DNA of 54,560 nt from Candidatus Alcyoniella australis (GCA_030765605.1 JAVCCG010000092.1:1-54560), one strand, 5' to 3'. Counted from the first letter of the stretch, positions 14,841 to 24,151 are shown. Program-made: numbers and translations. The notes: generated by a model from the letters alone, not told the origin.

Positions 14841-17800
14841 CGTTATCCTCAGCGTCGTCCGGAGTGAGCGGCGACGAGCCGGGCGCCGGGCCGATTCCGC
14901 TGACGTTGCTAATCCTCGAAAGGTTGCCCGCGCTGTCCGCGGTCTGCACCGCGAACCACTGCGCGTCGGGCAGGTCTACATCGAACATCACCAATTCGCC
15001 GCCGGCCTTGGTCTCGGGGATCGAGGCGTACGGTACGCGCGGCGCAGCTGTGAACTGTAGCGGATCGGAGAGGTCGGCCTCGGGGTCCGTGCTGTAACGC
15101 ACGTCGTAGTCCGTAACAAAGCCGCACCACCAGTCGTTGCCCGGCGATGTGAACGCCAGGGTCGTCGGGCCGGCGGGTCCGTGCGACTGCCAGGCCTGCA
15201 GGTTGTGGATCGAGCCCGGCGGCGTGGCGTCGTGGCCCAGGAACGAGGTGTTGTGCTCGTCGTGCCCGAACATCGGCCACTCGGGCGCGCTGCCCGACGA
15301 GCTGCAGGCCGGGGCCACGGTGTTCCAGGCGAAGAGGTTGCCGTTGTGCGTGTTGAGCACGACCTCGAGCAGCCCGTCGCCGTCCAGGTCGCCCAGGGCC
15401 GGCGAGCTGATGATGAAGTTCTGCGTGAACTTGGGCCAGTCGTCGGGCTCCGCGCCGTCGGAGTTGTAGGCGTGCAGCAGGTAGCCGCCGCTGCCGGCCA
15501 GCGTCTCCTGCATGCCGTCGCCGTCGATGTCGCCCACCACCGGATTGATGAAGAAGTCGGCGTCGTCGAGCAGCGCCTGGAAAACGGGGCTCAGCGGGTT
15601 GGTCACTTCCCAGGCGCTGAGGCCGAAGCTCATCAGGGCCGAGGTGTTGAGGAAATACTTGGGCACGGCGAAGCCGACCATCGGGATGATCAGGTTCAGC
15701 CTGCCGTTGGGCGTGAAGTGGGCGAAGGTCGGGTTGGCCGTGGCGCCCATGCCGACGAACGAGACCTGCGGCGTGATCTTCAGCTCGCCGTCGTTGTACT
15801 CGATCAGCTCGGGGAGCATGAAGAAGCTGCCCGTGCCGATGAAGGTCCGGCCGCCCTCGTGGGCCACGCAGGGGCTGCTGGTGGAGCCGATGGTCAGCGG
15901 CGGGATCGGGATCGACTCGCCGAGCACCGTGACCAGCGCGGGCCATCCCGGTGCGAACGGCCCGCCGGGATGATCGTTGCCGTCGTGATAGATCGCGTAG
16001 ACGCGGCTGGTCTTGAGCCCCGTCGATCCGCCCTCGCAGGTCTCGGACGAGGGCTGAATCACCACCGGGTAATCGCTGAGGTCCTCGTCCTCGCTGTCCG
16101 GGTCGAGGATCGCGATCGCCGGCGAGGCGAGCACCGGCGAGATGTACGGATCACCCTCGCAGACCAGCTCGGGTTCGACCACGCCGTCGAGGCTCTTGAC
16201 CATCACCGGCCAGCCCGGCAGCAGGTCGGCCTCGCCGTCGCGGTCGCGGTCCAGCGGCTTCCACACGTAGCAGCGCTGGTCATAGGACGTGACCACGATC
16301 TCGAGCACACCGTCGAGGTCCAGGTCGCCAACCGCCGGCGAGGTGATGATCTGCCTGCCGTGGGCAAAGTCGATGGCCGGGTACGGATCGCGGTCCAGGG
16401 TCTTGACCGGGAAGCCGTCGAGGTACGGCTGCGAATCGCCCTGGGCGTCGAGGTGCTCGTTGCCCTCGGGCCAAACCGCGAACACGTTGCCGCCGAAAGT
16501 CGCGGCCACGATAAACGGCGTGCCGTTGCCGAACAGGTCGGCCACGGCCACAGTACCGATCACGCCGTCGCGCCACAGGCTGCCGGGCAGAGTCAAATCG
16601 ACGGGCCAGCCCGGCGCGATCTCCCAGGTGCCGATCTCGTCGTTGTAGCGGAAGACGTAAATCCGTCCGTCGCCCGCACCCATCACCACGTCCAGGCGTC
16701 CGGCGCCACTTCCCAGCAGGTCGTAAAGCACCACCGACGAGGCGCCCGAGCCCTCGATGCTGATCGGGAAACCGTCGACCAGGCCGGTGTCGGGACGGCG
16801 GTCGTCCTTGAGTGCGATCGCCCGGCGGTCGTCGCCGTAAACCGGGTTGCCCAGGGCGTCGTAGGTCGTGGAGCGCACGCGCAGGGTGACGGTGAAGTCG
16901 TCGGGATCGCTCGGCGGCGCGGCCAAATACTCGGCGTCGAAGATCTCCACCAGGTCCAGCGTGGCCAGCACGCCGTTGGTCTCGGAGCTGCCCGTGCCGC
17001 TCTCGATTTCTATGAAACGCTCGTCGTCGGGCTCGACCCCTGCCGCGTACTCGACCACGTACTGGTACGGTTCGCCGCGGGCGTAAACCCGGCCGCCGAT
17101 ATCGAGGGTCGGCGTCTCGTTGGGATCAAAGGTGCTGAACCAGCGCGGCGAGTTGATCTCGGTCTCGGGCGGGATGCGCCGCGGCAGGCCCAACTCGTCC
17201 TCGCCCAGGGCGAGCAGCGCCGAGCGCACGTTGACGCGGCCGTAGGCGAAGTGCTCGTCCCAGCCGGGTTTGCAGCCGCCGGGCATAATCGTGATGCAGC
17301 GCTCGAAAATGTCGTCGGCGGTCATGGTTAAAAGCTGCTTGATCTCGTTGGGGCTCAGGTCGATCCCCAGATCGTAGGCGCGGCTGAGCAGCAGCCCGGC
17401 GCAGCCGGCGGTGATCGCCGTGGCGTGGGAGCTGCACGCGCCGGTGGGCGCCGTGAGCGTAATCCGCGCGCCGTAGTTGGTGCAGTAGCTCTCCAGGAAC
17501 GTCGCGATATCGAAGATCCAGCCGTCTACATTGAGGTTGGGGATCGGCAGGATGGCCTTGATCGACATCGCCTGCTCGGCCATCGCCGGCCAGATGTGGT
17601 GATAGCCGTTCTCGTCACCTGAGGCGGCGATGGTCAGCGTGCCGTTGCGGTAGATGTCGATAAACACCTGCTCGGCCTCCATCGACCAATCGAGGCTGCC
17701 CATCGCCATCTCGATGATCTGCGCGCCCATCGAGTTGGCATAGCTTGCGGCCGCGGACATGATGTTGAAATCGCCGAGCACGGCCGAGGAGACGCGGATC

Positions 17801-18837
17801 GGCAGCACCGTGCAGTTGGGGCAGACGCCGGGTCGGTTGCCCTCGTTGTTGTTGCCCACGCCCGCGCAGTCCTTGGCGCGGTCGCCGCCGTGCTTGCCCT
17901 CGGGGAACTGCGGCACGCCCAGGGCCTCGGGCACCATGCGGAAGAAATCGTAGCCGCTGATGTCGTCGATCAGGCCATTGCCGTCGTCGTCCACTCCGTC
18001 CTGGAAATATTCGAGGATCGCGTCGGGGTACGGGTTGGCGTAGCCCGCCAGACGGTTGTCGTCGGCATAGTCGCGCCAGTTGAAGCGGCCGTCGCCGTTG
18101 CAGTCGTAGTCGGCGCAGGGCGTGTCGCCGATGCGCGGCAGCTCGAGCTCGCCGCGGTTGAGGAACAGGTTGTCGCGCAGCTCGGGGTCGGCGTAGGAGT
18201 TCAGCCCGTCGTCGATCACGGCGATGATCACCTCGGGCGAACCCGTGGTCCACTTCCAGGCCTCGGTGGCCGAGCAGCCGGTGTAGGTGTAGTAGTCCTC
18301 GAGCACCGTGGACTCGGGGTCGATGTTCTTCCACGAGGTGAGCATGTTCGACTCGATGAAGCAGCCGCTGAACTGGTCGAACAGCTCGTCGAAATTCAGG
18401 TTCTCGAAGTCGATCTCGATCTCGGCGCAGTTGTCGGGCTCAAGGTCGTTGGGGATGTTGGCGATGAACTGCGCGCCGAAGGGGTAGACGCCGTCGAACG
18501 CCAAGCCGCCGCTGGAGAGCAGCCCCGATGTTACGTGCAGCTCTTGGCGCTGCGCCCAGGGCCAGGGCGCGCTGGGCGTAAAGACCACGCTGTCGGCCGC
18601 GTCCAGGCTCAGCGTTCCGGCGACGTGGGCGCCCCCGCCCACGACCGTGACGTAGAACGTCGAGTCGTCGAGGGTCGCCGGATTGACCGGCGCGTCGAAC
18701 TGCACGATCAGCGGCTCGTCGACCACCATCTTGAAGGTCCCCATGTGCGGGTCCTGATCGATGATCGAAAGTGCCGGTGCGGCGCTGGGAAACGCGACAA
18801 GGGCCGCGGCAATCATCACAAACAATCTAGCTCTCAT
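14803..18837 (-). CDS. Secreted subtilisin-family protease with FG-GAP/VCBS-type propeller
   Basis: A 1344-residue exported protein. Signal peptide about 1-22; Ig-like (Big_5-type) domain about 30-125; S8 domain about 195-490; two Ca-loop-like stretches (YDCNGDGRFN, DGVDDDGNGLIDD) inserted in it; repeated FG-GAP-like units (AVGDLDLDGVLEIVVTS, VVGDIDGDGMQETLAGS, ALGDLDGDGLLEVVLNT) about 690-1235; an Fn3-like segment; and an acidic tail with a final CCGSD. Catalytic Asp208 (AVIDDG), His315 (GKHGG) and Ser469 (CSSHATAITAG) are present, but the flanks are unusual (HGG for HGT, CSS for GTS). The oxyanion Asn position is Asp407 (AASGDENG). The Asn-to-Asp change also occurs in active prohormone convertase 2, so activity is plausible. 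It heads the GT2/DUF2723 run. Confidence 0.85.
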   Translation of the reverse strand: MRARLFVMIAAALVAFPSAAPALSIIDQDPHMGTFKMVVDEPLIVQFDAPVNPATLDDSTFYVTVVGGGAHVAGTLSLDAADSVVFTPSAPWPWAQRQELHVTSGLLSSGGLAFDGVYPFGAQFIANIPNDLEPDNCAEIEIDFENLNFDELFDQFSGCFIESNMLTSWKNIDPESTVLEDYYTYTGCSATEAWKWTTGSPEVIIAVIDDGLNSYADPELRDNLFLNRGELELPRIGDTPCADYDCNGDGRFNWRDYADDNRLAGYANPYPDAILEYFQDGVDDDGNGLIDDISGYDFFRMVPEALGVPQFPEGKHGGDRAKDCAGVGNNNEGNRPGVCPNCTVLPIRVSSAVLGDFNIMSAAASYANSMGAQIIEMAMGSLDWSMEAEQVFIDIYRNGTLTIAASGDENGYHHIWPAMAEQAMSIKAILPIPNLNVDGWIFDIATFLESYCTNYGARITLTAPTGACSSHATAITAGCAGLLLSRAYDLGIDLSPNEIKQLLTMTADDIFERCITIMPGGCKPGWDEHFAYGRVNVRSALLALGEDELGLPRRIPPETEINSPRWFSTFDPNETPTLDIGGRVYARGEPYQYVVEYAAGVEPDDERFIEIESGTGSSETNGVLATLDLVEIFDAEYLAAPPSDPDDFTVTLRVRSTTYDALGNPVYGDDRRAIALKDDRRPDTGLVDGFPISIEGSGASSVVLYDLLGSGAGRLDVVMGAGDGRIYVFRYNDEIGTWEIAPGWPVDLTLPGSLWRDGVIGTVAVADLFGNGTPFIVAATFGGNVFAVWPEGNEHLDAQGDSQPYLDGFPVKTLDRDPYPAIDFAHGRQIITSPAVGDLDLDGVLEIVVTSYDQRCYVWKPLDRDRDGEADLLPGWPVMVKSLDGVVEPELVCEGDPYISPVLASPAIAILDPDSEDEDLSDYPVVIQPSSETCEGGSTGLKTSRVYAIYHDGNDHPGGPFAPGWPALVTVLGESIPIPPLTIGSTSSPCVAHEGGRTFIGTGSFFMLPELIEYNDGELKITPQVSFVGMGATANPTFAHFTPNGRLNLIIPMVGFAVPKYFLNTSALMSFGLSAWEVTNPLSPVFQALLDDADFFINPVVGDIDGDGMQETLAGSGGYLLHAYNSDGAEPDDWPKFTQNFIISSPALGDLDGDGLLEVVLNTHNGNLFAWNTVAPACSSSGSAPEWPMFGHDEHNTSFLGHDATPPGSIHNLQAWQSHGPAGPTTLAFTSPGNDWWCGFVTDYDVRYSTDPEADLSDPLQFTAAPRVPYASIPETKAGGELVMFDVDLPDAQWFAVQTADSAGNLSRISNVSGIGPAPGSSPLTPDDAEDNDDDEDEACCGSD

Positions 18838-18902
18838 CTCAAGATCCCCGGGCGGTTGTTGTCGTACTCTGGGCCGATAACGGCGTGGGTTAGGATAGGG
18901 GT

Positions 18903-18930
18903 ATTATCGGTCATCGGGCAAGGGCCTCAA
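18903..18930 (-). promoter_or_regulatory. Putative promoter of the protease/glycosyltransferase run
   Basis: On the minus strand, TTGAGG (18925-18930), 16 bp, GATAAT (18903-18908). The -35 overlaps the stop of the AAA ATPase gene, and the ATG is 66 bp downstream. Confidence 0.35.
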
Positions 18931-20432
18931 CTGGCCTTGACCGCGCGCTTCTCGGCCCAGCGCTTGACGTTGGTGATCTGCTCTTTCATCGTCACCGACA
19001 GCGGCACGGTGCGACGCAGCGCAACGTAGATATCCTGTATCACCAGGGCTCGATGCTCGTGATAGGCGCGGTAGAGCGCCGAGACGATCGCCTGTTCGAT
19101 CTCCGCGCCGGAATAGCCCTCGGAGTGGCGCGCCAGCCCCTCGTAACTGGTCTCGCTGGCCTCCTTGCCGCGGCTCTCCATATGGATGCGGAAGATATCC
19201 TTGCGCTCGTTGTAGTTGGGCAGGTCGACGAAGAACACCTCGTCGAAACGCCCCTTGCGGATGAACTCCGGCGGCAGGCGGTCGATGTCGTTGGCCGTGG
19301 CGGCGATGAATACCGGCGCGGTCTTCTCCTGCATCCAGGTCAGGAAGCTGGCGAAGATCCGTGAGGTCGAGCCGGACTCGACCGAGTCGGAAAAGACCGA
19401 GACGCCCATCTCGATCTCGTCGATCCAGAGGATCGCCGGGGCCACGGCCTCGACGGTCTTGATCGCACGGCGCATGCTCTCCTCAGGACTGCCGGCGAAC
19501 CCGGCAAACACCCGGCCCATGTCCAATCGTAATAGCGGCATCTGCCACTGGTGGGCCACGGCCTGAATCGCCAGCGATTTGCCGCAGCCGGAAATGCCGG
19601 TGATCAGAATCCCCTTGGGACGGGGCAGGCCGAACTTTTGCGCGCCCTCGCTGAATCCCTCGCGCCGGATTTCGCACCATTCCTTAAAGCGTTCCAAGCC
19701 GCCGACCTGCTCCATGCTGAAGGCCGGCGGGTGGAACTCGAGGATCTCGGTCTTGCGTAAAATCTGACGCTTTTCCTCGAGGATGTAGTCGATGGAGGTA
19801 AAGCCGAAGGTGCCGGTCTCAATGATGATCTTGCGCGCGACGTTCTCGATCTCCCACTCGGTGAGACCCAGCAGCGCGCGGAAGAACAACTCGCGATCCG
19901 GGCCCATCGGCATGCTCACCAGCTTGCCATGCTTGATCGCACATTCCTCCACCGCACGCAGCAGCACCGGCTCGATCTCGTTGACGCCCGGCAGGTCGTA
20001 ATCGACCACGCTGACGTCCTTTTGCAGCTCCTCGGGAATCGAGATGATCGGCCCGAGCAGAATCACGCTCTTGTCGGTGCCGCGTACCGCGTTGATCGTG
20101 TCGCGCACGCGGCGGATCACCAGCGGATCGCCCATCAGGTAGGGGTGGACGTCCTTGAATATGAACAGCCAATCGCCTTGAGCCTCGATTGTGTTGGTCA
20201 GCGCCTCGGTGATCTCATGGACATTCCGGTCTTCCATCTGGCCCTGCCAGCCCTGGGTAACGCTCCAGATTCCGATCTTCCGTTGCGAGGTCAGCCCGCT
20301 TTGCGCAAGCTGCGTCAGGTGGCGCACCACCCGCTCCTCCTCCCAACTGAGTACCTGGAGCAACGGGTAGCCGGCGACGAGCAGCCGTCGGATCGTTTGC
20401 AGACTTACTGTGAAGTCTTCTGGGTCGGGCAT
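18927..20432 (-). CDS. AAA ATPase, Ycf46-like
   Basis: A 501-residue protein. An N-terminal non-ATPase half (about 1-240) has degenerate P-loop-like strand order ([25 protein letters not shown]). A classical AAA module follows, with Walker [13 protein letters not shown], a [19 protein letters not shown] pore-loop region, Walker [12 protein letters not shown], sensor-1 [13 protein letters not shown] and arginine-finger [12 protein letters not shown]. This pairing of halves is that of the Ycf46 family, whose role in cyanobacteria is linked to CO2 or photosynthesis regulation but is unknown in other bacteria. The start overlaps the end of the M28 gene by 28 bp, so the two are coupled. Confidence 0.85.
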   Translation of the reverse strand: MPDPEDFTVSLQTIRRLLVAGYPLLQVLSWEEERVVRHLTQLAQSGLTSQRKIGIWSVTQGWQGQMEDRNVHEITEALTNTIEAQGDWLFIFKDVHPYLMGDPLVIRRVRDTINAVRGTDKSVILLGPIISIPEELQKDVSVVDYDLPGVNEIEPVLLRAVEECAIKHGKLVSMPMGPDRELFFRALLGLTEWEIENVARKIIIETGTFGFTSIDYILEEKRQILRKTEILEFHPPAFSMEQVGGLERFKEWCEIRREGFSEGAQKFGLPRPKGILITGISGCGKSLAIQAVAHQWQMPLLRLDMGRVFAGFAGSPEESMRRAIKTVEAVAPAILWIDEIEMGVSVFSDSVESGSTSRIFASFLTWMQEKTAPVFIAATANDIDRLPPEFIRKGRFDEVFFVDLPNYNERKDIFRIHMESRGKEASETSYEGLARHSEGYSGAEIEQAIVSALYRAYHEHRALVIQDIYVALRRTVPLSVTMKEQITNVKRWAEKRAVKAS

Positions 20433-21721
20433 GATCCCTCCGATACTGCATTGCGCGGCGCGGGCTGTCGCAGCCGGTCGAGCACGGCGAGGATGATCTC
20501 GTGAGCCTGGGCCAGGCGCTGCGGATCGACCTTGTCCAGGGTATCCAGGTCGGTGTGCACGGCCAAAGTGTCGCGCGAGAAGTGCGCCAAGGTCACGGCC
20601 TGGACGCCGATCTCGAGAAACGGAATGTGGTCCGCCTCGCCGCCGGCCACAACCTTGAGCACCCGCAGCTTGATTCCGCGCTCGGCCGTCGCATCGCTGA
20701 CCAGCTTCACCAGGTCGGCGTTAATCCCCTTGGGGATCAATCCGGCCTCGGCGGTTAAAAGCGCGTTACCCGACGCGCCGACCCCGTCGAGGTTGAGCAC
20801 CAGCAGCCGCTCGCGCGAGCCCAGGTGCTGCTCGAGCTGCGCGACCAGCGCGCGCGATCCGGCCAGGCCCAGCTCCTCGCCGCCGGTAAAGGCGAAACTC
20901 ACGCGCATCCCCTGGATCAGCTCCGGCTGCTGCGACAGCACTCGCGCGGTTTCCATCAGCACGGTGCACGATCCGCCGTTGTCCAATGCGCCGGGCGACT
21001 CGTTGTGCACGGTCAGGCGGATCAGCGCCAGGGCCAGGCCGATGTCGATCAACAGCGCGGTGCTCAGCGGCACGCGCAGCCACGGCGAGCCGGCCGCCTC
21101 GGGCACGAACGCGCCGACGATCAGCAACACCGTGATCAGCAAGGTCATCAACAGACCGCCGATCACCGAAATGATGCGCGCCACGATGCTGATGTTCTGG
21201 CTCTTGGTGTCGGTGTGCGCCATCAGCAGCAGGTGCGGCGACCACTGCTCCGCACCCGGTCCCTGGATGGTCGTTAAAATATTCTCGGTCTCAAAGCGCG
21301 TGGCCACCGAGGGCAACAGCGCCGAGAGCAGCGGGTGTTCGACCGCCGGGTCGAGCTCGCAGATCCGACGCTCGTAGCGCTGCTGGGAGATCATGGTCAA
21401 CGCCAACAGCGCCAGCGCCAGCGGCGCGAGTATTGCCGCGGCCAGCGGGTGCTGCGGCGCCACGGCCCACAGCGTTATCAGGTAGAGGATCAGCACGATT
21501 AGCAGCGTCTTGACCGCCAGCCATTGGAAGAACGGCCAGAAGGCGAAGCGCTGCTTGACCACGTCCAGGCCCAGCCCTTTAAGACGCTTCTCGATCAGCT
21601 CGCGGGCCTTGATCTCAGCCGTACTGCCCACCAGTCGCGGCTGGGCCAACTCGCGAAGAAATTCCATGGCAGCTGCTGTGGAAAAACCGCTCGACGCCTG
21701 GTTTGCGCTGTTCTCGATCAT
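20405..21721 (-). CDS. Membrane-embedded M28-family zinc peptidase
   Basis: A 438-residue aminopeptidase-type protein. Zinc ligands of family M28 can be followed: His169 (LLLMAHTDT), bridging Asp247 (PGALDNGGS), catalytic Glu282/283 (FTGGEELGLAGS), Asp312 (LNLDGVG) and His389 (LAVHTDLDTLD). Two hydrophobic helices precede the domain's second half (about 67-86 and 92-112). Two more (about 179-205 and 215-237) are inserted between His169 and Asp247, where ordinary M28 enzymes have about ten residues. An even number of crossings keeps the ligands on one side of the membrane. It is first in an operon with the Ycf46-like ATPase (28-bp overlap). The substrate is unknown. Confidence 0.85.
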   Translation of the reverse strand: MIENSANQASSGFSTAAAMEFLRELAQPRLVGSTAEIKARELIEKRLKGLGLDVVKQRFAFWPFFQWLAVKTLLIVLILYLITLWAVAPQHPLAAAILAPLALALLALTMISQQRYERRICELDPAVEHPLLSALLPSVATRFETENILTTIQGPGAEQWSPHLLLMAHTDTKSQNISIVARIISVIGGLLMTLLITVLLIVGAFVPEAAGSPWLRVPLSTALLIDIGLALALIRLTVHNESPGALDNGGSCTVLMETARVLSQQPELIQGMRVSFAFTGGEELGLAGSRALVAQLEQHLGSRERLLVLNLDGVGASGNALLTAEAGLIPKGINADLVKLVSDATAERGIKLRVLKVVAGGEADHIPFLEIGVQAVTLAHFSRDTLAVHTDLDTLDKVDPQRLAQAHEIILAVLDRLRQPAPRNAVSEGSCPTQKTSQ

Positions 21722-21786
21722 TGGGAAGATAGTCTAGCCCAAACCCGCGGCCATTGGAATTTATCGCACCCCGGCCCTGAGTTGCG

Positions 21787-22344
21787 CTACTGAAGGCAAT
21801 CCTGCTGGCAGATATAGGCTTCCTTGCGGCAATCGGCCGTGCACGCCGGGTCATAGCCGTAGCAGTCCTCGTCGATGCAGTTGTTGAAGCGGCTCTCGCA
21901 ACCGTCGAAGCACGCGGCGTCCCAGCCCCCGCAGGAGTACATAGCGCTATTGCAGGCGTGTCGGCACTCTGTTAAATCCGGGTCCTCGTCCGGGCAATCC
22001 TCGAGGCAGACGAAGTAGTCATCCAGACAGTCGCCGCACTGCTGCGCGCAGACGATCAACCGTTCGTAGGCCGCGATCCCACAATCGTTGAGCACATCCT
22101 CGCAGGCATCGATGCACGCCTGGTCGTACTCGTCGCAGGCATCCACGCATTCGATCAACTGATCCTGGCAGACGATGGACCCATCCAGGAACGTCAAGTA
22201 ACACTGGCGGTCGCAGGGGTGCTCGTCGTCGTCGAGGTCGTCGTCGTTCGAGCTGCCGCAGTCCACGCATCCGATCGGCAACAGTAAAAAAACGATCAGC
22301 GCCAGGGCGATCATCAGACCGGGAAACAGCCGTTTATCGTGCAT
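21787..22344 (-). CDS. Cys-rich lipoprotein with CX3C-X6 hendecad repeats
   Basis: A 185-residue lipoprotein. The signal and lipobox end LPIGC, followed by an Asp-rich linker (SSNDDDLDDDEHP), then about thirty cysteines. Long stretches follow the rule C-x3-C-x6, an 11-residue period (CQDQLIECVDACDEY and so on), suggesting helices with Cys pairs one turn apart. There are no CXXCH motifs, so it is not a cytochrome, and no known metal-centre signature. The small protein at 11131-11436 has the same layout. It is divergent from the Asp-run lipoprotein gene. I know of no named family for it. Confidence 0.75.
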   Translation of the reverse strand: MHDKRLFPGLMIALALIVFLLLPIGCVDCGSSNDDDLDDDEHPCDRQCYLTFLDGSIVCQDQLIECVDACDEYDQACIDACEDVLNDCGIAAYERLIVCAQQCGDCLDDYFVCLEDCPDEDPDLTECRHACNSAMYSCGGWDAACFDGCESRFNNCIDEDCYGYDPACTADCRKEAYICQQDCLQ

Positions 22345-22404
22345 GGAGATCCTCCAAAGCTACGGCAAGCATGCCTGTATCATCGGATTAAACACGGTCA
22401 CTAT

Positions 22405-22433
22405 TTTACCTGCAACGGGGCATTGGATAGAAT
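22405..22433 (+). promoter_or_regulatory. Putative promoter of the Asp-run lipoprotein gene
   Basis: TTTACC (22405-22410), 17 bp, TAGAAT (22428-22433), 33 bp before the ATG, in the divergent intergenic region. Confidence 0.4.
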
Positions 22434-22466
22434 CGGGCGCAGATCGATCATTTAGTGGAGATCAAG

Positions 22467-23504
22467 ATGAGAACCAAGCTGCTGATTATCCTGTCGGTCC
22501 TGATGGCCCTGGGCCTGCTGCTGGCCCTGGCCTCCTGCGACAGCTCCAGCGACGAGGACGCAACCATCGGCGGCCGCGGCGACGACGATTCGGACGACGA
22601 TGATTCAGACGACGATGACTCGGACGATGACGACATTGATGATGATGATGACGACATCGACGACGATGACGACGATGACGACGACTTGGGACCGTGCGAC
22701 GACCCGTCGGACTGCGACGACGGGCTGTGGTGCAACGGCGCCGAACAGTGCATCGAACACCAGTGCCAGCCCGGCGACGAGCCCTGCCCGGACGATGACG
22801 CCTTTTGCAACGGCGAGGAGTTCTGTATCGAGACCGACGACATGTGCGGCACGCCGACTCCGCCGTGTCAGGACGACGGCGTATTCTGCAACGGCCAGGA
22901 GTCGTGCGACGAGATCGCCGACGACTGCGACACCACCGGCGAACCCTGCTTTGAGGGCGAGACCTGCATCGAACTGACCCAATACTGCGAACGCGAGATG
23001 ATCTACGACGACGGCGGTCGCAACTGGTACCTCAATTTCTCCGACGATAACGGCATCGGGGTCAACGCCTTTGATCCCGAGGCCGACACCGACTACGACG
23101 TGCTGAGCATCACGATGATGTGGAACGATGGAGCCCTCATGAATCCGCCGGGCACGCCCGATTTCTGCGAGATCAAGATCTACAACGCCACCATCGCCGG
23201 CGGCCCCACAGGCCAGCCGGTCTACTCCGACGGCATCGACCCGATCCTCTGGAACCAGTGGGAAGAGTATGAGATGTCCGAGACTGTGACCATGAGCGGC
23301 GCGTTCGCCGTGGGCCTGCAGCAGACCTCCACCGACTTGGCCCTGGCCACGGACAGCTCGGAGAGCGGCTACTCCTGGGTGCGCGAAAACGAGGGCGATC
23401 CCTGGGCGCTGTTCTGGTTGGATCAGACGTTCATGATCCGCGTTAAGATCGGCCGCTACGTGGACGAAAAATACGTGGTCACAAAGCTTGGGGGCGTCAA
23501 GTAG
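22467..23504 (+). CDS. Asp-run lipoprotein with CNG-type Cys modules
   Basis: A 345-residue surface lipoprotein. Signal with lipobox LALASC; a linker of about 45 residues that is almost pure Asp with Ser/Ile breaks; then about 100 residues with repeated Cys modules (GLWCNGAEQC, AFCNGEEFC, VFCNGQESC) seen in deltaproteobacterial surface proteins. A C-terminal beta-rich domain of about 165 residues follows, with no named motif (IKIYNATIAGGPTGQPVYSD). The ATG at 22467 is chosen over the GTG at 22455 because GGAG sits 6 nt before it and the signal begins there. The acidic linker may bind calcium or act as a flexible spacer (inference). Confidence 0.75.
   Translation: MRTKLLIILSVLMALGLLLALASCDSSSDEDATIGGRGDDDSDDDDSDDDDSDDDDIDDDDDDIDDDDDDDDDLGPCDDPSDCDDGLWCNGAEQCIEHQCQPGDEPCPDDDAFCNGEEFCIETDDMCGTPTPPCQDDGVFCNGQESCDEIADDCDTTGEPCFEGETCIELTQYCEREMIYDDGGRNWYLNFSDDNGIGVNAFDPEADTDYDVLSITMMWNDGALMNPPGTPDFCEIKIYNATIAGGPTGQPVYSDGIDPILWNQWEEYEMSETVTMSGAFAVGLQQTSTDLALATDSSESGYSWVRENEGDPWALFWLDQTFMIRVKIGRYVDEKYVVTKLGGVK
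22579..22686 (+). repeat. GAY-codon microsatellite-like tract encoding the Asp linker
   Basis: A near-uninterrupted run of GAC/GAT triplets with periodic TCG/TCA (Ser) and ATT/ATC (Ile) breaks, the type of tract that can change length by slippage in multiples of 3 without frameshifting. Confidence 0.8.
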
Positions 23505-23511
23505 TCGCGCG

Positions 23512-24108
23512 TCAGTCCGGACGGTTCCAAACGTACCAAGTGCCGTAGCTGCGAAAGGGCCGCCAGGGCTGCGCAATGCGCCGGATGCGCGTTGGATCGG
23601 GCCGCGCCTTGAGGCCGTAGATCTGCTCGATCCCCTTGACCAGCCCCAGATCGTCCACCGGCAGCACGTCGGGCCGCCCCAGCCCGAAGATCAAGTACAT
23701 CTCCGCGGTCCAGCGGCCGATCCCCCTGATCGCTGTCAGCAGCTCAATCACCTGTTCGTCATCCAGCCCTTGCAGACGACGCGCGCTGATCTCGCCGCTT
23801 TGGGCGACCCGCGCCAGGCTGCGTGCATATTCGACCTTGCGGCCCGAGAGCCCGCATTTGCGCAGTTGCTCGTCGCTGATCGCCTCCATCTGTCGCGGTG
23901 TCGGTCGACGGCTCGGGAATAGCTCGACCAGCCTGGAGTGGATCGTGCGCGCGGCCTTCATTGAGAGCTGTTGATTGACAATGGCGAACAGCAGGTTGCG
24001 GAACGGATCGCGCGGCCCGCTGATCCGCGGCGGACCGATTTTCTCGATCAGCGCGCCGAGGGTCGCGTCGTTGCGCGTCAGGTGCTCGACGATCGGCCGA
24101 TAATCCAC
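23512..24108 (-). CDS. alkA: DNA-3-methyladenine glycosylase II (AlkA-type HhH-GPD)
   Basis: A 198-residue base-excision enzyme that removes alkylated purines. The HhH motif is LLTAIRGIGRWTAEMYLI, followed by FGLGRPDVLPVDDLGL with the catalytic Asp in the Asp pair (152-153). The short form lacks the extra N-terminal domain of E. coli AlkA. The GTG at 24108 is chosen because GGAGG precedes it and the family begins at VDYRPIVEHL. The ATG at 24138 would add ten residues and has a poor ribosome binding site. It is convergent with the Asp-run lipoprotein gene. Confidence 0.9.
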   Translation of the reverse strand: MDYRPIVEHLTRNDATLGALIEKIGPPRISGPRDPFRNLLFAIVNQQLSMKAARTIHSRLVELFPSRRPTPRQMEAISDEQLRKCGLSGRKVEYARSLARVAQSGEISARRLQGLDDEQVIELLTAIRGIGRWTAEMYLIFGLGRPDVLPVDDLGLVKGIEQIYGLKARPDPTRIRRIAQPWRPFRSYGTWYVWNRPD

Positions 24109-24151
24109 ATTCCCTCCGTCAGCCTGGAAAATTAGCATGCGGGACAGCTCA

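Noticed and set aside
15181-17331. 716-aa open frame on the plus strand
   Set aside because: It is antisense to the subtilase/FG-GAP gene. The composition is biased and it contains no family motif.
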